64,000 bases of DNA, taken from positions 2,717,820 to 2,781,819 of the forward strand of contig CM030937.1 in NCBI GenBank assembly GCA_018136815.1, given 5' to 3'. The notes under the pieces were generated by a model, which was not told where the DNA came from, searched no databases, and was given only the letters and a program-made list of their open reading frames with translations. This document shows, in pieces, positions 19,740-30,800 of this stretch (positions within the stretch are counted from its first letter, which is position 1; each line of letters opens with the position of its first letter). Source of the DNA: Isochrysis galbana (taxonomy: Eukaryota; Haptophyta; Isochrysidales; Isochrysidaceae). The position numbers and the translations under genes are program-made.

Positions 19740-19800
19740 ATGCAACTAAGTGTTTACTTGGTTCATCCATGGGCCATGGGGGGCGATCAACCTACTCCTA
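19740..19800 (+). repeat. Truncated R2-type hairpin 5' end
   Basis: AACTAAGT-GTTT-ACTTGGTT followed by CATCCATGG is the R2 5' signature, with a G-T pair in the stem. The similarity fades within about 60 bp. Confidence 0.5.
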
Positions 19801-19952
19801 CTCTTAAAAACATTCTGTGAGAAATTCTTGATATGGCATCCGCTGAGCTACTAGAACTAGAGACATTCCCTTCCATGGATCACCGCTGGCATCGCCTTAG
19901 CCCCTACCACTCTAACTATCGTTAACCCAACTATCGTTAAAACGATAGGGTC

Positions 19953-21164
19953 ATGGAGCGCGCGCCGCCGCCCGCTCTCGCTGCCGCTGCCCTCGCCATG
20001 ATGGACGAAGAGCTCATGGACACGCCGCTGTCGCCGAAGCGACCGCGCCAGGACGACCCCCCCAGTCAGGTGGGCACAGGAGCCGGCGGGCCGCGCCCGC
20101 GCATCACCACGAACGACACGTACAAGGCCGCCATGCTGGCACCAGCCAGCAGGCAACACACCTCCAGCACAATCCACAGCCACACCTACCACAAAGCACC
20201 AGAGGGACGAACCCATAGGGAAGGCCCCCGGGCCGGGACCCTACACAGCCGCGTTACCGCCCTCGTGCTCCGGCGCGAGGGGCCGGCCCGGCGCCATACA
20301 AGACAGGACCCCATTGGGGAAATGTCGCATCAAAACAGGCACTGGAAAGAGCAGCTTTGGACCCCCATCAGGGGAGACAGCGGCAACAGGGAGGACGACA
20401 CCGGGGAGACACTCCCCAGAGACGCCCAGAGGCACGCGGACGACCGCGCCTCGGGCGCTGGAACGACCAGCAAGACACCGGCCCCAGAGGCCCAAGATAA
20501 CCAGCACAACCACGAATTTGGGCCAACACAACAGACACTCCACACAAAACCCGCGAGAGGGAGTGACAACGCGGTAGACGCACTGAGACAACTGGACTCT
20601 AGAGAAGCAAGACAAGGCAGAGGACTAACCTTGCCTCCCCCCACGGCCACACAGGTGGCCCTCCTCGACGAAGACCTCGAGCCCGAGCTTCAAGAAGAGG
20701 CCGAGTTTCCGGATTCTCACAAAATCGTCATCACCTTCACGGCGTACGAGAAGGGCCACAAGGCCAAAGACGAGGAGACCCTAGGCGCCATTGTTGCGCA
20801 TCTAAACAAACTAGAAGGCGTCGACCTTGAACCCGACTTTCTGTCTAAGAGCGCTTCCGGACCATGGGAAATAATGGTTACGGCGGATTGCGCGAACCAA
20901 TTTCGCGAGATGTTCAAAGACGTAGTCGACTTTCGCAAGGCGGGCATTCCGTGCCCTATAGCGGTCAAATATCAAACTCTCGACGAGAAACTCAAGGGGC
21001 TACCCCGGGCGTCCGACAAAGCGGTAGCCGGCGCTTTCCAAGACGTCTCGGCGCACCTAGTGGTGCGCAACTACAAGTTCGAGTTGAAGAGCATTATCAC
21101 GATCAGCTCGCTCGCCAAGAGTCCCGCTAGGGGGGCCCCAGGCCATCAAGGAATTCTGGCGTAA
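19953..21164 (+). CDS. LINE ORF1 protein
   Basis: 403 residues starting MERAPPPALAAAALAMMDEE at the ATG just behind the 5' hairpin. The N-terminal half is Thr/Arg/Gly/Pro-rich and basic, suited to RNA binding. Residues from about 250 form a folded-looking mixed alpha/beta region (KIVITFTAYEKG...). ORF1 proteins of non-LTR elements package the element's RNA. The last 15 or so codons are junction sequence: they overlap the ORF2 remnant in another frame. No zinc knuckle is visible. The assignment rests on position within the element. Confidence 0.7.
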   Translation: MERAPPPALAAAALAMMDEELMDTPLSPKRPRQDDPPSQVGTGAGGPRPRITTNDTYKAAMLAPASRQHTSSTIHSHTYHKAPEGRTHREGPRAGTLHSRVTALVLRREGPARRHTRQDPIGEMSHQNRHWKEQLWTPIRGDSGNREDDTGETLPRDAQRHADDRASGAGTTSKTPAPEAQDNQHNHEFGPTQQTLHTKPARGSDNAVDALRQLDSREARQGRGLTLPPPTATQVALLDEDLEPELQEEAEFPDSHKIVITFTAYEKGHKAKDEETLGAIVAHLNKLEGVDLEPDFLSKSASGPWEIMVTADCANQFREMFKDVVDFRKAGIPCPIAVKYQTLDEKLKGLPRASDKAVAGAFQDVSAHLVVRNYKFELKSIITISSLAKSPARGAPGHQGILA

Positions 21165-23055
21165 ATTAGCCGACAAGATAGAGAAGAAAACCACTATATA
21201 CGCACCGCTAACCAACAACCTATCTATACACGGGAAAACGAAGGTAGCGAATTTCCTTATATATTCTATCCCTAGATACTGGTTGCAGACACTTGCAGCC
21301 CCGAAATCATTCCATACGGCAATCAAAAGATCCGTGGACAGAATTATGTGGACTAACGCGCGCACCGGACGAAGGCTACAATGGATAAAGTATCCCGAGA
21401 TTCCCACTAAAAACTCTTCGGAAAAAGGGCCTCACCTCGGGCTGGGACTGCTAGACTGGGGTAACCACGTCAAAGCACTACAAGCAAAATGGATCCTAAA
21501 CTATCTAGACGCGCGCCAAGCACAGTGGAAGCAAGTGCTCGACGCGTGGTTTTGCCGGACAAACTTAGGAAGGGCAGCGGTCCTCTCGACAATCCCCACG
21601 AGCAAACTCACCGATGGAATAACGGGCACAAGTAAACTACCCGCGTTCTGGAAGCTGGCGCTAAACAACATCCGTGAACTAGAACTCACATCGTTAAAAG
21701 TAAGTAGGGAAGGAGCACTCTCACAACCCATGTGGGGTAGCCCAACGCACCCGGGACCGAGTATAAAACCCAAGTGGGCAAAGCTATGGAATAAGCTCGA
21801 ATGCAACACCATACACAACGTATTCAAAGACCACGCGGCGACCGCGCCCTATAGCAGCGAAGAATGCACGCAATACCTCAGGAACAACGACACGTATATA
21901 CAATTTCAGGGGGAATATATCCCAAGAGACAAATTCTTAGAAACATGGGACATAATAGTCAAACACGCCACGACGTTGATGGCGGCGGCAGACAGCGCGG
22001 CCGAAATAGGGGGCGCACCAGCGAGAAGCGAGGAGACCGGCAACCAAAGCGCTCCGGAGGAACCGACACCCGAACTGCGAATAACAATGGACGGGGAATA
22101 CTACGTGAGCATCAAAGGAAGGTGGTATGAGGCGGAGCTCTCATACTTAGGCACACCCATAGTCGGGAAAAGATTGCACACCGCACCCACGAACCTAGAC
22201 CCATCCCCACCGGCGCATTGGGGGGAAGGGTACAAAACCAATAAGAGGCTAGAGTACCCGCTAGCAGACGAATACACACTAGACGGCAAGACGCCGCTGG
22301 ACGGCACCGGTGTAGAACATATCACCGAGGCCCTCCAGCAAGCGAAATGCAAGCGCAAACACCACACGGGACTGATCAAGTGGGAGGAAAAACTGCAAAC
22401 CTCAGGCGACACATGGGCGCACCTCGCAAAGCTATACACCTCGCCAATGATAACGACGCGAGACATGCACTTGCACTTCAAACATATCACACACAGGCGA
22501 GTAGGCACATATAACCGTTTTCCGGGCAGAAACAAAACATGCCGCATATGTGGGGAGGCGGAGGAATCCTCGATCCACCTAGGTGAGTGCCCCAGGATAA
22601 CTAACATCCTAGGCGAACTAAATAAAGTCGCACGCTTCTCACCTGAGGTTGAAAGGAGCAGAGAGGAAATCATTATAGATAACCTATTCGTTTTCCCGAA
22701 AGGAGACGCCCCGAAAGCGATATGTATACTATACCTATTAGCGTGGAGATACATAATCACGGACTTCTATAGGATACACTACGATGGTGTAAAATTTTCG
22801 GAGGAATCAATACTGATAAGAACCATAGAGAGATATGCCTTGCTGAGCAAAGCGCTCCTATTCGCACAAGAAACCGATTCGGCGAGAACAGCCCAGGCGG
22901 GCATGGGCAGGCAACCCAAGAAAAGGGTAGACATGAACGACTTGAGACCCATTTTTAATAGAAACGACAAAGGCGGACTTAGGCCCAATGCAGAGATAGT
23001 GGCACTAACCACCAAGCTAGGGATCGTCCACGCTGTCGAGGGGATCAAGGAGTAA
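21118..23055 (+). pseudogene. LINE ORF2 remnant: post-RT region with C-terminal zinc knuckle
   Basis: The frame opens at VPLGGPQAIKEFWRKL, which matches the segment just after the RT core in non-LTR polymerases. It continues through LSIHGKTKVANFLIYSIPRYW, the usual post-RT thumb region. Near the end, TCRICGEAEESSIHLGEC forms a CCHC-type zinc knuckle typical of this family. The C-terminus (FSEESILIRTIERYALLSKA, GRQPKKR) recurs in fragments at 34841 and 47562, which defines the family here. With endonuclease and RT missing, it cannot retrotranspose on its own. Confidence 0.85.
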
Positions 23056-23402
23056 GACAACCTTAGCAATTGAAGCTTTGGCACGCCACTCAAAATTGAT
23101 GCCGGGGACATTAGGAACCAGACCTAACTAACACAAACAAGACGGAGACGGACAGACACACACAACACTATCGACAAACTCGGAAGGCCTGCCCGAGCCC
23201 CACACTCCGAACCAGGCCCCAGGTAGTGTACCGAGGCCGGACCCCGGAAACCGAAGAAAAAGGAAAGAAGGGGGGCAGGGAAAGAGGTGGAGGGAGGGAA
23301 GTTAAGGGCGATGTAGATAGCGAAGGCACAGGTGTGACCCATAGCTAGTAGGCGAGTAGCCCCGAATCTTCAGAAAGATTTTTTTTTAACTATCGTTAAC
23401 CC

Positions 23403-23800
23403 GATAGGGTCATGAAGCGCGCGCCGCTCCCGCTCCCCTCCTCTCCTGCCGCCAACCCCCAACTATCGTTAGCAAACGATAGGGTCATGGAGAGCGCGCC
23501 GCTCCCCTCCTCTCTCTGCCGCCAACCCCGCCGCGCCGGCCGACCAAGAGATGGCCGATGCTGCACAACCGCAGCGACCTCATCACCTCATCCAGGGACC
23601 ACGCCAACTCAGGTGGCCGCGAGCCACTACCCACCTCATGCACAGAGCCGCACACAGCCCAACCTCAGCACCCACACCCACAAACCACAACACGCATAGC
23701 AACACAACCTGCACACACAAACGATCGAAAGAACAACAGGAGCCTCAGGGCCACTCCTCCCCTAGGGAAAGCCTCTGTCCTCTGTCGCATTCATCCTAGA
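23403..23800 (+). repeat. Tandem hairpin-led LINE 5' ends
   Basis: The remainder of the element invaded by the LINE (GATAGGGTCATGAAGCGCGC) runs to 23460. A second 5' end then begins with the hairpin CTATCGTT-AGCA-AACGATAG and GGGTCATGG, followed by the same GCTCCCCTCCTCTC... CCGCCAACC text. The first 60 bp are thus duplicated in tandem. The following 300 bp (Thr/His/Pro-rich in frame) resemble the composition of LINE ORF1. Confidence 0.65.
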
Positions 23801-25130
23801 TGATGATTGATGCGATTTCCAGGTTCTTATCTCCAGGTCCTTACACGGTGGAGCTCAGGCACATCTAGCTTGGTAGGGTTCGTCCTTAGCGGCCTAGAAT
23901 TCGGGTTCTCGTTTCGTTCCTTCTAGCCTGTTTATCAGGTATAGATCTAGATTCCAAGTTTCCTCTTTTCGGGTAATCTTGACCCAAAGGAGCCAGGTCG
24001 CCTGTCGCTCGCTGCGCGCTTGTCTCAGGCTTTCGGGGTGCCTTCAGGAGGCTTGTTTAGCTTCTTGCAAGGCTTGTCGTTTCTCGTTGGGTTCCGGTTC
24101 TCTCTTGGGACTTGCTAACTTTCGTTGTCGTCTAGGCCTGTTCTCCATAGGTTTTGCTTGGCCTGGTTAGGGCTTCGCTGTCTTCCCGCGTTTGGCGTTC
24201 GCGTTGGCGTGCGGAAATTTCCTCTCACATTCCCTAGGTCCGCTACCCTTGGCTTGTAGGTCCTTGCTACTTTCTTCTCGGTCAAGGTGTTTGGCGAGCG
24301 AGTCGGTTGCTCTATCCACTCGAGATTTGCGGTTTTCGTAGAGTTGTCACGTCACTTGTCGGTGAACGACAGAGAACTGATGTTTCCCGGTCGCCGCATT
24401 ACAGTTGTTTCGCCAGGCCCTCACCCTCTCTAATCCTTCCCCGAGAGAATTCTCCTCTCCCGCCTCGCCTCTCGCGGCTGTCTCCCTGGGAACCGGCCCC
24501 CCCCCCGCCCCCCCCCCCGCCCCCCCGCCCCCCGCCCCCCCCCTCCCGAAGCCAGCGGTCGCTCGGGGCCCAAGCCGGCCCAAGCCGGAAGCCGGCGATG
24601 GCACTGTGACTGTGAGAAAAGTCTTTGTTTATTCAATATATATCCCGTTGTGCCACCCCCCAGAAACCAGAAACCAGCAGCCGTTCCCCAGTCAGCAAGC
24701 GGAGGTAATGTGAGTAATGTCATCATTTACGATATCATCTCGTGTTGGTGACGTCCGTCGGTCCATCGGTCTGTGGAGACAAGGGCGACAAAATGAGATC
24801 GAGAGGGCGATGAGAGATCGGCTGCGACTGCCGGTTCACGAGAGCTCGAGAGACGCGCCAGATCGGCGCCGCAGCCCGCCCGTTTCACTTGTCGACTATG
24901 GGAAAGACAGGCGCTCTACCCGACATCGCGGGCACTTCCGGATGGCCACTTCATATTGAAAAGCTCACAACTCGGCGTCTTTTCGGAAGACAACGCCCTA
25001 TGTACACCGCACCAGAAACTCTGCCGCTTCAGCAGGGGCAGGGGGGGGGGAATGCTGCGTCAAGGTTAAGGGAGTGAGAGGGTGTACGGGCGTGGCTACA
25101 CTGTAGAAGCCCAAAGCCGACTACCGACTA
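23801..25130. other. Gene-free stretch, pyrimidine-rich
   Basis: From 23800 to 24350 the plus strand is T/C-rich, and its complement resembles A-rich LINE coding strand, but no recognisable protein remains. Long C-tracts lie at 24498-24545. No gene is supported. Confidence 0.4.
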
Positions 25131-25225
25131 CGTTTATAAGTAGGAGGCCAAACACCCCTTGGATGGGCCTGCACAACCATCCTCAACCCCTGCCTACTAG
25201 GCAGGGGCTGAGCATTCAACACATC
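25131..25225 (+). repeat. Short R2 copy (empty site for the hAT insertion)
   Basis: The hairpin-like start CTACGTTTATAAGTAG is followed by GAGGCCAAACACCCC, TGGGCCTGCACAACCATCCTC and the palindromic CCCCTGCC...GGCAGGGGCTG. It aligns with the R2 copy at 5730-7147 without the hAT element. Confidence 0.65.
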
Positions 25226-25349
25226 TGTCTTAACACTCGCCGTCTACAGTAGCAGTGGTACTAACCCACTCAGTTGTTTTATTTTTTGGTCGTAACAACC
25301 AAATCGCAATCGTGACCGTGCCGTGAGCTTGTCCTCACTAATTGCATTC

Positions 25350-26754
25350 TCACTTATTCTTCTCACAGTACGCGCGAGCCGCCTCAGTCTTGAACGTAGA
25401 GCAGTCTTTCGGCGGCGCGGCTAGAGGGCGATCTGACGTTAGCTCCTTGAGAGTCGTGATAGGATCTGCAAATTTAAGCTCTCTGTTTGTGGCCACGCCG
25501 TCCGCGGCGTCCAGAAAATTCGTATATGCAACAAGGAAGTCTTCTCGTTGATCGATGAATGGCATGTTGCCCGACAAGGCGAAATCACGGCGCGTCACGG
25601 AGGCGGGAAGATCGACCCAGTTGGGCTCAACCAAATCTGCAGCGCTACCCACGGCCAAGAAGACTGGCACCTCGCTTCCTCCCAAGGCCTTGGCGAGGGC
25701 CTCGCCGCCCAAGCTCGACGTTTCTCCAGCTCCACTGAGCAATTGAGGGAGGAGTGGACCCCCACTTGCATCCTTGGCTTCTCGCACGCAGCTATTCTTT
25801 GCCCGGAGCGTCTTTGTTTGCAAAAGCATTGTAGCTGCCGATGTGCCATCTCGGCTTGAGCTCAATGCCTCAGCTGCTGCAGGCTGAAGATCGATAAGCG
25901 ACCCGAATGGGCATACCAATGCTAAGGATCGGACAGACTCAGGCTGCTTACGGAGCAGCGCCAACGCAACCGGTGCGCCTAGACCATGGGCGACCACGTG
26001 CACGGTGGGCACATTCAGGGTGCGAATGGCTGCACTTAGTTGTGCCACGCACGCATCAATGGTGAGAAGAGATTTGGGTGTATTCGAGGACTCGGAGGAA
26101 CTTCCAGAGAAAGTGACCTCGGCGACCTGAAAAAAGCAAGCGGTTCGATTGAAGTGAGGTACATGGACACCGTGATGGAGATGAGGAGCTACAGATCTCC
26201 ACGCCCCTAGGAACGATAGTCACATCTAGCATATGCTCTGCCCATGACTCCTATTCATCAACGCGGGCACGACATCGCGCGGTAACGCGTACTCGACGGT
26301 CTGACACGGTGATTGCCTCGATGTTCTCCATGTATTCGTAGCCGAGGCCAGGGGTGCCAACAACGACGACAGGTGGCACGCCCGCCTACGGTGTGGGCAG
26401 GGAGAGCGTCGCTCTGCGCTCAGAGTACGGCGGAGCACGAGGTGGCTGTGTGTGGGGCCGGGTCACCTTCTTCTCGCGTGCGATGTCACCCACCACCCGG
26501 CAGTAGAAGCTGCCACGTGTCCCCTCGTACTCAAACGGGAAGGCTGGCTCGTCATCCCACTTGAGGTAGAAGGCCCACGAGGGCACCGCCTCGCCACACC
26601 AGGCGTCAGCTCGGAGGGCGGGGAGGAGCGCGGCGGCGGCGGTGTGCGAGAGCAAAGCTCGCCGATTCAGCGCGCCCGCCACCCGCGCTCCCGCTGCCGC
26701 GTGCACCGCGAGCAGCAGCAGGGCGAGCGTGCGCGCTGGCAAGCCGTCGGACAT
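25350..26754 (-). CDS. Alpha/beta-hydrolase-fold protein, plastid/lumen-type leader, nucleophile missing
   Basis: Three exons, 26754-26467, 26385-26293 and 26126-25350, with GT-AG introns of 81 and 166 bp, all phase 0, give 385 residues. The leader has a signal peptide (LALLLLAVHAAAGA) followed by a second segment with twin arginine (NRRALLSHTAAAALLPALRA), like bipartite routing toward a plastid or its lumen. The fold begins with VVVVGTPGLGYEYMENIEAI (exon 2), the oxyanion-loop region. The nucleophile elbow reads VAHGLGAP, where HSLG is expected: Gly175 replaces Ser. A late acid/His region is not clear (DLVEPNW, MPFIDQRED). It is therefore probably not a conventional hydrolase; a non-catalytic or altered role is inferred. 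Confidence 0.82.
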
Positions 26755-27028
26755 CGCGCCTGCGCCGCCCCTCTCCTTTCCTTTCTTCTCTTTCTCTAAA
26801 GTAATCTGTAAGCATTCGTCAGAGAGAGACTCTCGCGCACCCCAAACAGCACTAGAGTAGTAGTATTGTACTACCCTCTGCCCTCCCTCTCTCTCTTCTT
26901 TTCTACCGTCCCCTAAACCCTTTACTCCTCCCCTCTCGCCCTCTGATTCTCGCTCTTTGCCATCTTATTGTATTCTCTCCTCCTCCTGCGAGCTCGCCCG
27001 CCGCGCTACTTCTAGAGTACTCTAGAGT
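26755..27028. other. 5' flank of the hydrolase gene
   Basis: Pyrimidine-rich upstream region with repeated TCTAGAGTA motifs from 27011. No gene. Confidence 0.4.
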
Positions 27029-27331
27029 ACAAGTAGGTAGTAAAAAATTGCGCGCGACCCCCTTTTCAGGGGGGGTGAGTCTGTAGTGGACGGGTGTTCA
27101 TTGTCGCGTGCCGTGAGCTGGGTGTGTTCGCGGCGCAGCCGCGGGGTGCGGTTCGTTGTTTCGTTTGGTTAAGCGCCGCGTTAACGCGGCGCGAGAAAAA
27201 TTTTCAGGGTTTTTGAGAGTGTTCACTTTGGGGGTCAAGGGAGTAGTAGATAGGAGGTAGTTGACTATGTTCAAACGGTCAAAAAGTTTGAGTTGAGTTC
27301 GCGTTCGACTATTTTTATACCACCTACTTGT
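27029..27331. mobile_element. MITE-like element with 20-bp central palindrome
   Basis: Inverted ends ACAAGTAGGTAGTAAAAAAT (27029-) and ATTTTTATACCACCTACTTGT (27311-27331) bound about 300 bp without an ORF. Inside is a perfect palindrome, GCGCCGCGTTAACGCGGCGC (about 27172-27191). The flanks are both rich in CTCTAGAGTA repeats, so an exact target duplication cannot be assigned. Confidence 0.6.
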
Positions 27332-27874
27332 AGAGTAGGAATAGAGTTCTACTCTAGAGTAGGGTAGGAATACTCTCTCTAGAGTAGAGAGAGTACTCTA
27401 GAGTAGAAAGTAGAAAGTAGTAGGTAGGTAATCCTAGCAGAGTAGATGAGTACTGTTGTGTTGTGTTCTAAGCTCCGCAAACTACCTCTTCTCTCGTCAA
27501 AAGTGGTTTACCAGTGTAGACATTGTACATTGTTTTCGCAACGGAGAACCCCGACGAGAACTGCTCTCAACAAGACCTACCCTCGCATTGGCTCGGGTCA
27601 TTATTGATGGACTGGGCAGTGTGGTGGTCGTCCTGGACGTAGATGGTACCGGCAAAGAGCAGGCAGGGAGCCCATCGGCTAGCATGTGAACTATGATCTA
27701 TACAGATGCAAGATCTCGGCAGCTAGAATCACGACCCTCGACCTGTCTTCACTTGTCATATGGCGAGAGCTATCTTGCGACGTGATTAAGGATCCGTGTG
27801 TGCGAACATGGCTGCGCTCAAGAAGACCGCGGCTCGCTGAGGGTCATTATCTCCTCATGCTCTAGTATCCCATC
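27332..27874. other. Gene-free stretch downstream of the ABC transporter
   Basis: 27332-27430 is a cluster of TCTAGAGTA/TACTCTAGA palindromes. The remainder shows no supported gene. Confidence 0.4.
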
Positions 27875-30800
27875 TCACCGCTCAGGCTGCGAGCAAGCTC
27901 TCACCACAGGACAGGTAGGGTGAGTCGACGGCCGCGATTCTACTTGCTTGATTTCATCCTCATGTGAACTGGACGCACATGTGATGCTCTCGAGGACTGT
28001 CCAAGGCAATGTTCGCCCATCGGATCCACGGAGCAACGCGGCCGGAGCGGGCTTGGCTGTACCTCCAATCTGGGTGAGAGGGCGTGGAGCATCGTCCGAT
28101 ACCGATCTCGGTCGAATGGGTAGACTCCACGGCAAGGATCGAGTGGAAAATGAATGCTTGCGCCAACCACGCCGAGGGGTATCACGCCACGTTTCCACAG
28201 AAGACCCTTGAATGCTGGTGGTACGCGACGAGCTCCATTGGGACCAATACCTGGATGGGGTGTCGTTCGGCTCGTATTCCCCGCCGTCCTCTCCGCTAGC
28301 ATCTTCTCGCCCGAAGGCGTTGAACTCGCCGTAGGTGAGAGATTCCCCGCAGAAGTTGCCATCCCGAGGGTACAGGTCACTACCCCCATATGCGCCTTCG
28401 TCGCCGATGGGAGGAGGCGCGTGTTCCGCCCTGAACTCTTCATACTCAATGCTGCGGCTCCCACTGGCGCATGGCTCGAACACGAATCCGTCTCCACATG
28501 CTGCACTGCCGGGACTACAACTGTTGAGGCATTGCGAGTCCTCGCTGATGCAATGCCTGCTAGCGCTCTTGTGCTTGGCCATATGACCGCTAGGCGAGCC
28601 GATCGACGTATTTGACGCCAGCTCGGGCTCAAATTCCGACTCCATGGCGTGTGCTGATCGCCAAAGCCCGCGAACTGCAGGGAGGCCACGCGTGCGCTGC
28701 AACGCTATCATCCGACGAACGTGGGCTTGCAGCCGATGTGGAGCCTCGCTAAAAATGCCACTAAGGCGAGACGCTGGATCGTCAAGCAAGGCCCCCGGCG
28801 CTCCATCCTCCACGATTGAGCCGTCTGCGAGTACGATGAGTCGGCTAAACAAGTGCAGGAATGGCAATGCGGTGTGGGAGATTGCAATCAGCCCCGTGTG
28901 TGCAAAACGCTCGTGGAGGACACCATGAAGGCGTGCTGAGTCGGCCTCGGCCGTAGCAGCTGCCGGCTCGTCAAGCAGGACAAGCCGCGCCTCTGCTCGG
29001 CGAAGTAGAAGGCGTGCCAACACAATGCCTTGCCGCTCGCCGCCCGACAATCCGGCATCGGCAACTGCCGTACTCAACCCGTAGGGCATGGCCCGCACTC
29101 TCATCTCGAGTCCCGAAAGACGTAGAGCTTCCCAGCATGCACTGTCCCGATGCGTAGCCGATGTATCAAGGTTGAACCCGATTGAGCCGGCTAACAGGAG
29201 CGGCTCTTGAGGAATGCACGCAAAGGCTCTACGCCAGCGGGCCAGTCCCACCTCGCGGGCCTCAGAGCCATCAATGTATAACTGGCCATTTGCAGGTGGT
29301 AGCAGCCGAGTGATACCCGCAAGCAGGGTCGATTTGCCCGCACCTGACCGCCCTATCAAGACCACGTGCTCACCTGGCGTAATTGTCAGTGTCATCGGGT
29401 GCAGCACGCACCGTCCGGAAGGAGAGTACGCAGCCGGTTGGTAGCGAAGCATGCGGAGCTCGCCGCGTTGAGGCCAGTCCGCGGGTGGTGCGGCTTTGGA
29501 TTCAGAGGCGCACAGCGTTGCTATAGAAGGTTCATGAGGCCGCGGGCGCTCCAAGATGTCCAAAGCCCCCCCGCCGCGATGACAGGTGGCGAACTCGTCG
29601 GGCAGATGGGCAATGGCTGTGAGGCGCTCAACAGATGCGAGCTGTGCGTAGGCACGGGTCGAATAATTGATAAGATACTTGGCGAGACCGGTGAAGGTGA
29701 GGGCGTAGGTGAGTGCCAGGCCCGCGGGACCAAGCGCCGCCTGCTGTCGCGTTGCGACGGCGAGCAGACCGACTGCTAGAAGCATCCACGCGCCCAGTAG
29801 CTCGAGACGCAAAGCAAGCCATCTTTGCAGCGCAATGTTGAAGATCTGCGCATGCGAGTATGCCTCGATAAGCACCGCCGCGTTCTCTTCGAAGTTCCGA
29901 GTCTGGCCAAACGATCGAATGTACACACGGCCGTCAAGGGATTCGAGGATGTGAGCGAGTACAGGGCCGTGCAGCACTGAGACCAACCTCCTCGCTTCCG
30001 CAGCGATCGGTTGGTATGAGTGCACAACTTTAGCAAATGCGACGGCAACTGCAGCGACTACTGGTAGCGCGAGAGGAGTAGCAAATAGAACGGCTGCGAG
30101 GGACGAGAGGAGAGCAGCGAGGCAGGTGAGGGCTTGTGCAGTCATGGAGGGTAGCGCGACATCAAGAGCATCGAGATCCTTTGAAAATCGAGATACCACC
30201 CGCCGGATGGGCATCGCGCTCAGAGCTGAAAGAGGGGCATGGAGGATGGAGCTTAAAGCCGCCGAGTGGTAGCGATCGCTAGCACTCAGCGCGAGAAGCG
30301 GCCAAGAACCGGCCTGGACCGCTACAAAGACGGCGGCGAGCGCAGCGAGAGCGGCGAGTCGCCCAAGGTTTGCCGTCAAGTCGGACTGTTCAAAAGGCGG
30401 CAGCGACGACCAACGTGCCAACCAACAGTCCGTCAGCACAATGGAAGCCTGTGAAAATCCGAAGAGACAAACGGCGAGTCCAAAGACAGCACCCTCGGCC
30501 CCAAACGCCTTCATGTAGCCGTTCCACGCCGAACCACGCACTACTTCTGCACGCGAGCCTTCGGCTGCGAGCGCCGCATCGAGCGCAAGGCGCGCGCGCG
30601 CCCAGGACATCTCAGGGCAGTCGTGTCGCCTTCCAAGACTACACGTTGTGGGGGACAGTGAATTGCTCGATGCCTGCAAGTCCGTCTCCCCTTGCTTGAG
30701 GACCGAGGGGGCATCAGGAACCTCGTCGCAGCGCCTTTTTGTAAGTTTGCCCATGTTGGATACGACGGGCCCACTGGGAAGAGGTGAGGAGCCGGGAGAT

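Larger units (their letters stand above)
19929..23387 (+). mobile_element. LINE, copy 1: internally deleted, 15-bp TSD
   Basis: The element is bounded by AACTATCGTTAACCC at 19914-19928 and 23388-23402. It starts with the hairpin CTATCGTT-AA-AACGATAG plus GGGTCATGGAGCG and ends CTTCAGAAAGA followed by nine Ts. It holds ORF1, then a junction near 21118 leading straight into the post-RT part of ORF2; the endonuclease and the catalytic RT core are missing. The target was itself the hairpin of another element, whose remainder continues at 23403. Confidence 0.9.
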
